DNA from: an uncultured Sphingomonas sp.
Lineage (GTDB): Bacteria > Pseudomonadota > Alphaproteobacteria > Sphingomonadales > Sphingomonadaceae
Direction of reading: 5' to 3'
Length of the DNA: 61,275 nt
Assembly: GCF_937871615.1 (NCBI RefSeq)
Contig: NZ_CALMPA010000016.1
Coordinates: forward strand, 1-61,275
Shown: piece by piece, positions 12,349 through 20,527 of the stretch
Layout: each line of letters starts with the position of its first letter
Numbering within the stretch: position 1 is the first letter of the stretch
Position numbers and translations under genes: made by a program
The notes under the pieces: generated by a model
The model's input: the letters and a program-made list of their open reading frames with translations, nothing else
What the model was told of the DNA's origin: nothing
The model's database searches: none

Positions 12349-13128
12349 CTATTGCGTGCGCCCGCGCGCCTGCACCGCCGCGCGGCGCGCCTCCACCGCC
12401 TGCGGCGTGACGCGCGCGTTGGCGGCGGAGGATATGCGATGTTCCAGCGCCAGCCCCTCGCCGAACGGCAGCGCATGGCCGTCGTCGATCAGCTTCTTGT
12501 ACCCCATGATGAAATCACTGTCGGCGGAGGCGATATCGGCGGCAAGGCGCCGCGCGGCGGAAAGCAGCTCGCCCGCGGGGACGACGCGGTTGACCAGCCC
12601 CCAGCGCTCGGCGGTGGCGGCGTCGATGAAATTGCCGGTGAGCGACAATTCCTTCGCGCGCGCAATGCCGATCAGCCGCGAAAGTTTCTGGCTCAGCCCC
12701 CAGCCGGGCATCACGCCGACGCGCGCGTGCGTATCGGCGAAGCGCGCATTTTCGCTCGCGATCAATATGTCGCACGCCAGCGCGACCTCGAACCCGCCGG
12801 TGATGGCGACGCCGTTGATCGCGCCGATCACCGGCTTGCGGCACGCCGCGATCGCCTTGACCGGATTCTCCTCCGCGCCGCTTGCATTGGCCGCGCCCAG
12901 CGCGCCGGCGGTGCTGCCCAGTTCCTTCAGATCAAGCCCGGCGGTGAACGCCCGCGTGCCCGCCCCCGTCAGCACCACCGCGCGCACCGCATCATCGGCA
13001 TCGAGCCGCCGCATCGCATCATGCAACGCCGCGCGCAGCGCGCGCGACAGCGCGTTCATCGCCTCCGGGCGATTGAGCGTGACGGTGGCGACGCCATCGG
13101 CGATGTCGAGCAGGATCAGTTCGCTCAT
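12349..13128 (-). CDS. Crotonase-superfamily protein (enoyl-CoA hydratase-like) with altered active site
   Basis: 259-residue crotonase-fold protein with the CoA-binding and oxyanion-hole elements (LTGAGTRAFTAGLDLKEL and NGVAITGGFEVALACD). The first catalytic glutamate of hydratases is retained (Glu114). The second position, glutamate in the FGQPE motif of classical enzymes, is histidine here (FADTH, His134). It may therefore be an isomerase, hydrolase or other crotonase rather than a hydratase. Start ATG at 13128 has AGGAG 8 bp upstream; the frame extends to 13155. Monocistronic, divergent from the next gene. Compare the classical hydratase at 26258-27040 in this window, which keeps both glutamates. 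Confidence 0.85.
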   Translation of the reverse strand: MSELILLDIADGVATVTLNRPEAMNALSRALRAALHDAMRRLDADDAVRAVVLTGAGTRAFTAGLDLKELGSTAGALGAANASGAEENPVKAIAACRKPVIGAINGVAITGGFEVALACDILIASENARFADTHARVGVMPGWGLSQKLSRLIGIARAKELSLTGNFIDAATAERWGLVNRVVPAGELLSAARRLAADIASADSDFIMGYKKLIDDGHALPFGEGLALEHRISSAANARVTPQAVEARRAAVQARGRTQ

Positions 13129-13233
13129 CGGGCTTGCTCCTGTGGTTCGCGCCATCCCCTATCGCGCGCGGGCGCCGCTGGCACGGCAAATCGAGTCGTG
13201 CCAAGCTCCGCAGCGAAAACGGGGGAGGAGTAT

Positions 13234-14727
13234 ATGAAACGAGCCATGACCGTGGCACTGGCCGGTGCGGTCGTTCTGGGCGGCGGCGCGCAAGCGAGCC
13301 GCGCCGCGCTGCGGGAGAAAGAGCCGCCGATCATCGCCAATCTGCGCACCGCCATCGACGCGGCTGAGGCAGGAGATTGCCGCAAGGCGCTCGGCGCGAC
13401 CGGTAAGGTGCGCGCGGCAAAGGATTTCGCGACCCAGCCAGACGACCTGCGGCTGGTGACGCTGACGATCGCCGCCGGGTGCGAGGCGCGGATGAATGAG
13501 CGCGCGGCGGGATATCGCGACGCGCTGGCCGCGACCGCGTTTGCCGACAGCGACAAGAGCATGTGGCAATTGCGGCTGGCCTATGAGCTGGAGGACAAGC
13601 GCTACGCCGATGCGGTGGCGACGATCGAGGCGATGCGGCAGGGGCATGGCGCCGCGCTCAACGCGCTCGAAATCAGGTGGCTTTTTCAACTCCACAATGG
13701 GTTGAAGAAGGAAAAGGCGACCGGCCTGCGCCTGCTCGCGATACTGGCCGACAACGCCTATCAGCCCGACGAACCGGGCGCCGATAACGAGGCTTTCCGC
13801 AAACTCTATGCCGATGCGCTCCAGGATGCCGGCGAGCGTCAGGCGGCGATGCGCATCGTGCGCGAGATCACGCATCCGTCGATGATCGTCGATCTGAGCC
13901 TCGATCCGCGTTTCCGCGACGCCTATCCGAACGATCCTGATATTCGTGCCGCGGCGGAGCGGCGGCTGGCGGAGGCGCGGATATCGGCGGAACGCTATCC
14001 GGACCGGATCGGGCCGGTTCTCGAAATGGCCGGTTATTTGCGGATGCTGGGCCGCCCGAAGGAGGCGCTCGTCGCGCTCGACGCGATTCGCCCGCTGGTG
14101 GAAAGCGGGAAAGCGGCGGATCAGGACGATCGCGTCACCTGGTGGTGGGACGAGCGATCGCGCGCCCATGCGATGCTGGGGGATTATGCCGGGGCGGTCG
14201 ACGCGCTGCGCACCGGGGGAAAGCTGCGCGAGCACGGCGGGCAGAACGTCAGCCAGGTCATCAATCTGGCGCAGGCCCAGCTTGAATTTGGTGACGCCGC
14301 CGGCGCGCTCGATACCATTGCCGTATTCGCTGGCGGCGGGCGCTCCCTCAGCCCCTTTGGGCAGATGCAGGTGGCGATGGCGCGTGGGTGCGCACTGGCG
14401 CGGACCGGCAAGGCCGCCGATGCCGCGCGCGATATCGCCTATGTCCGCGCGAACGCCGCCGACGCGCCCGGCACGCTGACCGAGACATTGCTGTGCATCG
14501 GCGATCAGGATGGCGCGGCGGCGTCGCTGGTGGCGCAGCTCGGCGATCCCGAGCACCGCCTCGCGGCGCTGCGCCGGCTGAGCACATTCGATGCGCCGCT
14601 GGTCGATCCGCCGGTCAATTCGCTCGACCGGCTGTTCCAGGCGCTGAAGACGCGGGCGGATGTTCAGGCGGCGATCGCCCGCGCGGGCGGGGTGCGGCGG
14701 TTCAACATCCAGAATGTTTCGCTGTGA
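13234..14727 (+). CDS. Secreted helical-repeat protein of unknown function
   Basis: 497 residues starting at ATG 13234 directly behind a strong GGGGGAGGAG box. The N-terminus MKRAMTVALAGAVVLGGGAQ then ASRA is a signal peptide, so the mature protein is periplasmic or exported. The rest is alanine-rich and helical, with TPR/SEL1-like spacing (for example AIDAAEAGDCRKALGATGKV and NLAQAQLEFGDAAGALDTIA), suggesting a protein-interaction scaffold. No catalytic motif seen. A much longer in-frame extension upstream reads through the neighbouring crotonase gene in antisense and is not real. Not recognised beyond this. Confidence 0.75.
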   Translation: MKRAMTVALAGAVVLGGGAQASRAALREKEPPIIANLRTAIDAAEAGDCRKALGATGKVRAAKDFATQPDDLRLVTLTIAAGCEARMNERAAGYRDALAATAFADSDKSMWQLRLAYELEDKRYADAVATIEAMRQGHGAALNALEIRWLFQLHNGLKKEKATGLRLLAILADNAYQPDEPGADNEAFRKLYADALQDAGERQAAMRIVREITHPSMIVDLSLDPRFRDAYPNDPDIRAAAERRLAEARISAERYPDRIGPVLEMAGYLRMLGRPKEALVALDAIRPLVESGKAADQDDRVTWWWDERSRAHAMLGDYAGAVDALRTGGKLREHGGQNVSQVINLAQAQLEFGDAAGALDTIAVFAGGGRSLSPFGQMQVAMARGCALARTGKAADAARDIAYVRANAADAPGTLTETLLCIGDQDGAAASLVAQLGDPEHRLAALRRLSTFDAPLVDPPVNSLDRLFQALKTRADVQAAIARAGGVRRFNIQNVSL

Positions 14728-14784
14728 CGCTTTGATCGCAAACGCCGGGATGCGGGCGGCGTGGCAAGGGCCTAGATCGGTGAC

Positions 14785-15837
14785 ATGACCGACGCCATCG
14801 ACACCGCCGCCGCCTGGGCCGCCTTCGCGGCGAGGGATCGCAACGCCGACGGGCGCTTCGTCGTCGCGGTGCGCACCACCGGCATCTATTGCAAGCCGAG
14901 CTGCCCCGCGCGGCACCCGAAGCGCGAGAATGTCAGCTTCTTCGCCGATGGCGCGGCGGCGGCGCGGGCGGGATATCGCGCGTGCCTGCGCTGCAAGCCC
15001 GATGCAGTGGGGCGCGACCGCGTCGCGGTGGCCGAGGCGGTGGCGGCGATCGAGGCGAGCGAGGCGGCGATCGCGCTCGACGATCTCGCCGCGCGGGTCG
15101 GCTATGCGCCGCATCACTTCCACCGCCTGTTCAAGCGCGCGACCGGGGTGACGCCCGCCGCTTATGCGCGCGGGTTGAAGGCACGCCGCGCGGCCGAGGC
15201 GCTGAGCGGCGAGGCGCGCGTGACCCCGGCGATCTACGAGGCTGGCTATTCCGCGCCGAGCCGCTTTTATGCGCATGGCGCGAAACGGCTGGGCATGTCG
15301 CCCGGCGCATGGGTGCGCGGCGGCGCGGGGGTTACGATCCGCTGGACGATCGCGGGCACCAGCCTAGGCCCGCTGTTGATCGCGGCGACCGACAAGGGGC
15401 TGTGCCGCGTGTCGTTCGACGAGGATGCGCTGGCGCTCGCCGCGCGCTTCCCGCGGGCGACGATCGAGCCGGGCGGCGCGGCGCTCGCCGCGCTGGCGGC
15501 GCGCGTGGTGGCGGCGGTGGAATCGCCCGAGCGCGATCACGATCTGCCGCTCGACGTGCGCGGCACCGCGTTTCAGGAGGGCGTGTGGCAGGCGCTGCGC
15601 GCGATTCCGCCGGGCGAGACGAGAAGCTATGCCGAGCTGGCCGCGATCGCCGGCAACGCGCGCGCGGTGCGCGCCGCGGGGACGGCGTGTGGCGCGAATC
15701 CGGTGGCGGTGGTGATCCCGTGCCACCGCGCGCAACGCGCCGATGGAAGTGCGGGGGGCTATGCCTATGGTCTTGAGCGCAAACGCATTTTACAGGAGCG
15801 CGAGGAATCCGGCACCGCGCCTGCGCGACGTGGTTAG
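14785..15837 (+). CDS. ada: Ada: methylphosphotriester/O6-methylguanine-DNA methyltransferase and AraC activator
   Basis: Bifunctional adaptive-response protein of 350 residues. The N-terminal zinc domain carries four cysteines (36, 40, 67, 70; YCKPSC and CLRCKP), one of which accepts methyl groups from phosphotriesters and so switches on DNA binding. An AraC-type HTH follows (about 85-175; YAPHHFHRLFKRATGVTPAAY). The C-terminal methyltransferase domain has the PCHR active site (Cys313) and GGYAYGLERKRILQ. It repairs alkylated DNA and activates its own regulon. No alkB or alkA lies beside it. Start ATG at 14785 gives the family N-terminus. Confidence 0.96.
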   Translation: MTDAIDTAAAWAAFAARDRNADGRFVVAVRTTGIYCKPSCPARHPKRENVSFFADGAAAARAGYRACLRCKPDAVGRDRVAVAEAVAAIEASEAAIALDDLAARVGYAPHHFHRLFKRATGVTPAAYARGLKARRAAEALSGEARVTPAIYEAGYSAPSRFYAHGAKRLGMSPGAWVRGGAGVTIRWTIAGTSLGPLLIAATDKGLCRVSFDEDALALAARFPRATIEPGGAALAALAARVVAAVESPERDHDLPLDVRGTAFQEGVWQALRAIPPGETRSYAELAAIAGNARAVRAAGTACGANPVAVVIPCHRAQRADGSAGGYAYGLERKRILQEREESGTAPARRG

Positions 15838-15895
15838 GCAAATCTAAATCCTTCCCGCTTACCTGATCGAGCCGGACTTTTAGGGCAGGCAGATT

Positions 15896-17410
15896 ATGAG
15901 CGCGTTCGGGCGTCGTAGTGGTGGTGGCAATGGCGGCGCGCGCCCCGGTTTCGGTGTAGCGCGCCCGATGCAGGGCGGCGGCGTTCAGGCGCGGCCCGAT
16001 GGCGGGGAGCAATTCCCGCCGATCGAGACGTTGCCGCTCGTCGCCGATCCCGATCTCAACATCCCCGCCTCGCAGATCGACGCGATGCAGCGGTTGCAGG
16101 ATCGCCAGAACGCCAGCGGCGATGCCGGATCGAGCAAGGTCGACGGCTTCGAGGCGTCGATCCACACGATCAAGGAACAGGTGCTGCCGCGCCTGCTCGA
16201 ACGCGTCGATCCCGAAGCGGCGGCGACGCTCGGCAAGGATGAACTGGCCGAGGAATTCCGCCCGATCATCGGCGAGGTGCTCGCCGAACTGAAGCTCACC
16301 CTCAACCGCCGCGAGCAATTCGCGCTGGAGAAGGTGCTGGTCGACGAGTTGCTCGGCCTCGGGCCGCTTGAGGAGCTGCTCGCCGATCCCGAAGTGTCCG
16401 ACATCATGGTCAACGGCCCGGAACAGACGTTCATCGAGCGCAAGGGCAAGCTGGAACTCGCCAAGATCCAGTTCCGCGACGAGGAGCATCTGTTCCAGAT
16501 CGCGCAGCGCATCTGCAACTCGGTCGGCCGCCGCGTCGATCAGACCACGCCGCTGGCCGACGCCCGCCTGAAGGACGGCAGCCGCGTCAACGTGATCGTT
16601 CCGCCGCTCAGCTTGCGCGGCACCGCGATCTCGATCCGCAAATTCTCGGCCAAGCCGATCACGCTCGACATGATGGCGGGTTTCGGCTCGATGAGCCCGA
16701 AGATGGCGACCGCGCTGAAGATCGCGGGCGCCAGCCGCTTCAACATCGTCATCTCGGGCGGCACCGGCTCGGGCAAGACGACGATGCTCAACGCGCTTTC
16801 CAAGATGATCGACCCCGGCGAGCGCGTGCTGACGATCGAGGACGCGGCGGAACTGAGGCTCCAGCAGCCGCACTGGCTGCCGCTGGAAACGCGGCCCGCG
16901 AACCTTGAAGGGCAGGGCGAGATTTCGATCCGCGATCTCGTCAAGAACGCGCTGCGTATGCGCCCGGATCGCATCATCCTCGGCGAAATCCGTGGCGCGG
17001 AATGTTTCGACATGCTCGCCGCGATGAACACCGGCCACGATGGCTCGATGTGCACGCTCCATAGCAACAGCCCGCGCGAGGCGCTGGCGCGTATGGAGAA
17101 TATGGTGATGATGTCCGACATCAAGGTGCCGAAGGAGGCGATCAGCCGCCAGATCGCGGATTCGGTGGACATGATTATCCAGGTCAAGCGCCTGCGCGAC
17201 GGCTCCCGCCGCGTCACCAACGTCACCGAGGTGATCGGGATGGAAGGCCCGGTGATCGTGACGCAGGAATTGTTCAAATTCGAATATCTCGACGAAAGCG
17301 CCGACGGGAAAATCCTGGGCGAATATCGCGCGATGGGCCTGCGCCCCTATACGATCGACAAGGCCAAGCAATATGGCTTCGATCAGGCGTTTCTGGAGGC
17401 GTGCCTGTAG
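15896..17410 (+). CDS. cpaF: Tad/Flp pilus secretion ATPase CpaF
   Basis: Hexameric type IV/II secretion ATPase that powers Tad (Flp) pilus assembly at the inner membrane. The 504 residues begin with a glycine/arginine-rich low-complexity tail (1-40). After this come the CpaF N-terminal domain, Walker A GGTGSGKTT (288-296), Walker B IILGEIRGAE and the HDGSMCTLHSNSPREALARM histidine box. It is usually in a cpaABCEF-tadBC cluster; none of those partners occur in the 15 kb either side, so this is an isolated copy or one separated from its cluster. The stop codon lies inside the inverted repeat at 17408. Confidence 0.94.
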   Translation: MSAFGRRSGGGNGGARPGFGVARPMQGGGVQARPDGGEQFPPIETLPLVADPDLNIPASQIDAMQRLQDRQNASGDAGSSKVDGFEASIHTIKEQVLPRLLERVDPEAAATLGKDELAEEFRPIIGEVLAELKLTLNRREQFALEKVLVDELLGLGPLEELLADPEVSDIMVNGPEQTFIERKGKLELAKIQFRDEEHLFQIAQRICNSVGRRVDQTTPLADARLKDGSRVNVIVPPLSLRGTAISIRKFSAKPITLDMMAGFGSMSPKMATALKIAGASRFNIVISGGTGSGKTTMLNALSKMIDPGERVLTIEDAAELRLQQPHWLPLETRPANLEGQGEISIRDLVKNALRMRPDRIILGEIRGAECFDMLAAMNTGHDGSMCTLHSNSPREALARMENMVMMSDIKVPKEAISRQIADSVDMIIQVKRLRDGSRRVTNVTEVIGMEGPVIVTQELFKFEYLDESADGKILGEYRAMGLRPYTIDKAKQYGFDQAFLEACL

Positions 17411-17556
17411 GGCTGATCGCCATTCAGCCCATGCCGGCCTGCAAATGGCGGTTTCCCGCGCTTTTCGGTGCTCACGTACCTTTAGTACGCTGCGCTTGCG
17501 GGTCACGAGAAACCACCATTTTCGGCTCGACCTGACCTGAATGGCGATCAGCCCTA
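17408..17556. repeat. 149-bp nested palindromic element (MITE-like) at the cpaF stop
   Basis: Perfect 20-bp terminal inverted repeats, starting TAGGGCTGATCGCC at 17408-17427 and ending GGCGATCAGCCCTA at 17537-17556. Inside lie a second inverted pair (AAATGGCGGTTTC 17443-17455 and GAAACCACCATTT 17509-17521, one mismatch), CCCGC/GCGGG, and a central CGTAC-CTTTA-GTACG palindrome. The left repeat contains the TAG stop of cpaF. The outermost TA/TA could be a target duplication or just part of the repeat. No coding capacity. It could be a MITE, a large extragenic hairpin repeat, or a terminator. Confidence 0.75.
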
Positions 17557-17653
17557 AGGATCAGGCGTCAGCCGGCGGGGCTTTTCGGCGCTGCGGTACA
17601 AACCAGCGCCGGGCGGTGGCGTTTCGGGGCCGGGACGTGCATGGCGTGGCGCG

Positions 17654-18853
17654 ATGGCATCCGCGCTGATCCTCTCCCTGCTGCTCGCCGCCGCTGCGCC
17701 CGTCGTGGCGGCATCCCCCGCGCCCCCGGCGGAGCGCGAGGCGGGCGTGACGCGGCTCGCCGCCAATGCCGAGGCGCAATGGGTGTCGTTCGATCTGACG
17801 CCGGGCAACCAGATCCGTTTCGACATGACCGTCGACGGGCGCCCGCTGACCGCGATCCTCGATACCGGCGTCAGCTATTCGGTGCTCGCGCGGCGCTATG
17901 CCGAGGCGGCGAAGCTGCCGATCTCGGCGGGCGGCAGCGCCACCGCGATCGGCGGCGCGGTCGATATCGGCTGGGTCGCGACGCGCGATGTGGTGCTGGG
18001 CGGGCTGACCCGCACCGGCGGCGGGCTGAGCGTGGCCGATCTGCCGGCGATCGCCACCGGCAGCGCCCGCCCGGTCGATCTGCTCGTCGGGCGCGACATG
18101 ACCGGCGATTACGCGCTCGACATTGATTACGCCGCGCGGCGATTTCGCGTGCTGCGTTCGGGCCGGTTGCCGTTTCGCGGCGCGGTCGCCCCGCTTGCCA
18201 TCTCGCGCGAGAAGCGTGTCTATATCGGCGAGGTGGCGCTGGGCGACGCGCGGCTGCGCCCGATGGTGGTGGATACCGGGGACGGATCGTCGATCACGGT
18301 GACATCGGCGGGCTGGCGCGAGGCGAAGCTGGCGGGGGTGCGCACCACCACCGCGATCTCGTTCGGCCTCGCCGGCGCGGTCGTCAGCACGATCGGGATC
18401 GTGCCGCAGCTATCGGTGGGCCAGCTTGTCGCGCGGCACGTGGAGGTGCGGGTCGAGCCGGTCGGTGGTTTCTCCGAGGCGATCGGCGCGGCGGGGCGGA
18501 TCGGCTCGGGCTTCCTCCAGAATTATCGCGTGCTGCTCGATCCGCAGGCGGGGCGGATGGTGCTGGCGCCCGAGGCGGGGGCGGATAAGCCGCCGCTGCG
18601 CTCGACCAGCGGGCTGCTGCTGGGGATCGAGCCGGATCGGCTGCGCGTGCTGCATGTGATGCGCGGCGGCCCGGCGGCGGCAGCGGGCTGGCGCGAAGGC
18701 GATCTGATCTGCGCGATCGACGGCACCGCGATCGCGCGCGGCTATGCCGCAACCCCGCTCGCCAACTGGTCGGCGGACAAGGCGGGGCGAACGGTGACGC
18801 TCGGCATGTGCGACGGCACGACGCGGCGGCTGACGCTCGCGGATTTCTATTGA
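17654..18853 (+). CDS. Secreted protein with two retropepsin-like domains and a C-terminal PDZ domain
   Basis: 399 residues with an N-terminal signal peptide (ASALILSLLLAAAAPVVAA). Two DTG motifs of the retropepsin-type aspartic protease fold are present, ILDTGVSYSVL (Asp70) and VVDTGDGSSITV (Asp207), each with its own half-domain. A C-terminal PDZ-like domain (about 310-395) carries LHVMRGGPAAAAGWREGDLI. Two DTG half-sites on one chain could form a pepsin-like pseudo-dimer. Probably a periplasmic protease; substrate unknown. The ribosome-binding site before ATG 17654 is weak. Stands alone after the palindromic element. Confidence 0.82.
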   Translation: MASALILSLLLAAAAPVVAASPAPPAEREAGVTRLAANAEAQWVSFDLTPGNQIRFDMTVDGRPLTAILDTGVSYSVLARRYAEAAKLPISAGGSATAIGGAVDIGWVATRDVVLGGLTRTGGGLSVADLPAIATGSARPVDLLVGRDMTGDYALDIDYAARRFRVLRSGRLPFRGAVAPLAISREKRVYIGEVALGDARLRPMVVDTGDGSSITVTSAGWREAKLAGVRTTTAISFGLAGAVVSTIGIVPQLSVGQLVARHVEVRVEPVGGFSEAIGAAGRIGSGFLQNYRVLLDPQAGRMVLAPEAGADKPPLRSTSGLLLGIEPDRLRVLHVMRGGPAAAAGWREGDLICAIDGTAIARGYAATPLANWSADKAGRTVTLGMCDGTTRRLTLADFY

Positions 18854-18893
18854 GCGGATGCCCGGCCGGCGGCGCGAAACGCGCGCGCGCCAG

Positions 18894-19454
18894 TCAATGT
18901 CCGAGCTTCTCGACCTTGTCCTGCAGGCGCGCCAGCTCCGCTTTCAGCGCGGCGATCTCGTCATCCTTGCTCGCCGCCGGGTCGGCGGCCTGGGGGGGCG
19001 CATTGCCCGTGCCCGGCTTGAACGCGCCGGCGGCGGCCTCGAACATCGCCATGTTGCGCTTCGCCATTTCCGCGAACGGCGAATGGGCGAACGCGCCCTC
19101 CACCGCCGATTTGAACTGCGCCTGATTGCGGCGGAAGCTTTCCATCGACGCATCGAGATAGCCCGGCACCATCGCCTGCATCGAATCGCCGTACATCGCG
19201 ATCAACTGGCGCAGGAAATTGACCGGGAGCATCGTTTGCCCGCGGCTTTCCTCCTCCATGATGATCTGCGTCAGCACGTTGTGGGTGATATCCTCATCGG
19301 TCTTGGCATCCACCACACGGAATTCGCGGCCTTCGCGCGTCATTTGCGCGAGATGATCGAGCGTGATGTAGGATGAGCTTTCGGTATTATAGAGCCGGCG
19401 GTTGGCGTATTTCTTGATAATCACCGCGCCGTCACCGGAATGCTGCTTCTTCAT
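18894..19454 (-). CDS. phaR: Polyhydroxyalkanoate synthesis repressor PhaR
   Basis: 186-residue transcriptional repressor that senses PHA granules and controls phasin and PHA genes. The N-terminal DNA-binding domain is clear (VIIKKYANRRLYNTESSSYI then TLDHLAQMTREGREFRVVDA and DITHNVLTQIIMEEE). A C-terminal coiled-coil-like tail follows (DDEIAALKAELARLQDKVEKL). Start ATG 19454 has GGGAG upstream. It is divergent from the PHA-synthase-like gene with only 14 bp between the two start codons, so its promoter must lie within the coding region of that neighbour. Confidence 0.95.
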   Translation of the reverse strand: MKKQHSGDGAVIIKKYANRRLYNTESSSYITLDHLAQMTREGREFRVVDAKTDEDITHNVLTQIIMEEESRGQTMLPVNFLRQLIAMYGDSMQAMVPGYLDASMESFRRNQAQFKSAVEGAFAHSPFAEMAKRNMAMFEAAAGAFKPGTGNAPPQAADPAASKDDEIAALKAELARLQDKVEKLGH

Positions 19455-19468
19455 CGAAAGCTCCCGCA

Positions 19469-20527
19469 ATGAGAATTTACTGCGGTACAGCACATCCTGC
19501 CGCGCTGCAACACGGGCCGCGCCCGCTGCCGCTGTTCCTCGATATGCTGCGCAGCGAAACCGCAGCATCACCCGAGCGCGCAAGCGCGGCGCTGGCGGGG
19601 CTGCGCCGCTATCAGGAGGCGCCACGCGGCAAGCCTCGCGCCCGCGCCCCGGCGCGCTTTCGCAAGCGCCGCGCGCGGCTGCGCGATTATGGCGGGGCGG
19701 GGCGCCCGGTGGTATTCGTGCCCTCGCTCATCAACCCGCCGTTCGTGCTCGATCTGACCCCGGAAACCTCGCTGCTGCGGTGGATCGCGGGGGCCGGATT
19801 CCACGCCTGGCTGGTCGATTGGGGCGTGACCGATCCGCAAGACCGCGCGCTGGATGTCGCGGGGCATGTTTCGCAGGTGCTGGAGCCGCTGCTGGCGAAG
19901 CTGCCCGAGCCGCCGCTGCTCGTCGGCTATTGCCTTGGCGGCACGATGGCGATGGCGGCGGCGAGCCGGATGAGGGTCGCCGGGCTGGCGACGATCGCGG
20001 CGCCATGGCGCTTCGCGGGCTATGGCGCGGCGGCGGACGATATCGCGGCGCTGTGGAGAATCGCGGAGCCCGCGTGCCGCACGCTCGGGCTGGTGCCGGT
20101 GGAGGTGCTGCAATCGGGCTTCTGGCGGCTCGATCCCGCGCGCACCATCCGCAAGTTCGAGGCGTTCGCGACGATGGCGGAGGAGCGCGCGGCGATGTTC
20201 GTCGCGCTGGAGGATTGGGCCAATGCGGGGGAGCCGCTGACCTATGCCGCCGGGGCGGAATTGTTCGAGGCGATGGTGATGGAGGATCAGCCGGGCGCGG
20301 GGCGATGGCGGGTCGGCGGCGAGATCGTCGGGCCGGGGAAGCTCGATTGCCCGGCGATCGAATTCGTCTCGCTATCCGACCGGATCGTGCCGGCGGCGAC
20401 CGCGGCGGGGCTGGCGGCGCGGCGCGATATCGGTGCGGGGCATGTCGGCATGATCGTCGGCAGCGGCGCGCGCCGGCAATTATGGGAACCGCTGCGCGAC
20501 TGGCTTCGCGATCCGCGCGGGCGATAG
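19469..20527 (+). CDS. PHA synthase-like alpha/beta hydrolase
   Basis: 352-residue alpha/beta-hydrolase related to PhaC. A lipase-box-like GYCLGG supplies a nucleophilic Cys155 (as in PHA synthases), with Asp in SLSDRIVP and His in GAGHVGMIVG completing the triad. The size is near class III PhaC rather than the 560-600 residue class I. It lacks a visible phaE partner, so its activity (polymerase, depolymerase or acyl transferase) is uncertain. The conserved-looking RPLPLFLDMLRSE segment favours ATG 19469 over the internal ATG at 19544, although the ribosome site is poor. The end overlaps the convergent sulfatase-fold gene by 48 bp. Confidence 0.85.
   Translation: MRIYCGTAHPAALQHGPRPLPLFLDMLRSETAASPERASAALAGLRRYQEAPRGKPRARAPARFRKRRARLRDYGGAGRPVVFVPSLINPPFVLDLTPETSLLRWIAGAGFHAWLVDWGVTDPQDRALDVAGHVSQVLEPLLAKLPEPPLLVGYCLGGTMAMAAASRMRVAGLATIAAPWRFAGYGAAADDIAALWRIAEPACRTLGLVPVEVLQSGFWRLDPARTIRKFEAFATMAEERAAMFVALEDWANAGEPLTYAAGAELFEAMVMEDQPGAGRWRVGGEIVGPGKLDCPAIEFVSLSDRIVPAATAAGLAARRDIGAGHVGMIVGSGARRQLWEPLRDWLRDPRGR
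19544..19568. promoter_or_regulatory. Candidate PhaR operator (inverted repeat)
   Basis: Perfect 8-bp inverted repeat ATGCTGCG and CGCAGCAT separated by 9 nt. It lies within the first codons of the PHA-synthase-like gene, about 90 bp upstream of the phaR start. Known PhaR sites in Paracoccus and Rhodobacter contain CTGC and GCAG half-sites, which this repeat includes. Assignment as an autoregulatory site is inference. Confidence 0.35.

Noticed and set aside
12352-13233. Long in-frame N-terminal extension of the gene at 13234
   Set aside because: It covers the crotonase gene in antisense. A perfect ribosome site and signal peptide define the start at 13234.
13159-15276. A 705-codon open frame on the minus strand
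   Set aside because: Antisense to the helical secreted protein and ada, which have clear starts and signal or catalytic motifs.
15332-17506. A 724-codon open frame on the minus strand
   Set aside because: Antisense to cpaF and the end of ada. No motif, no ribosome site, GC artefact.
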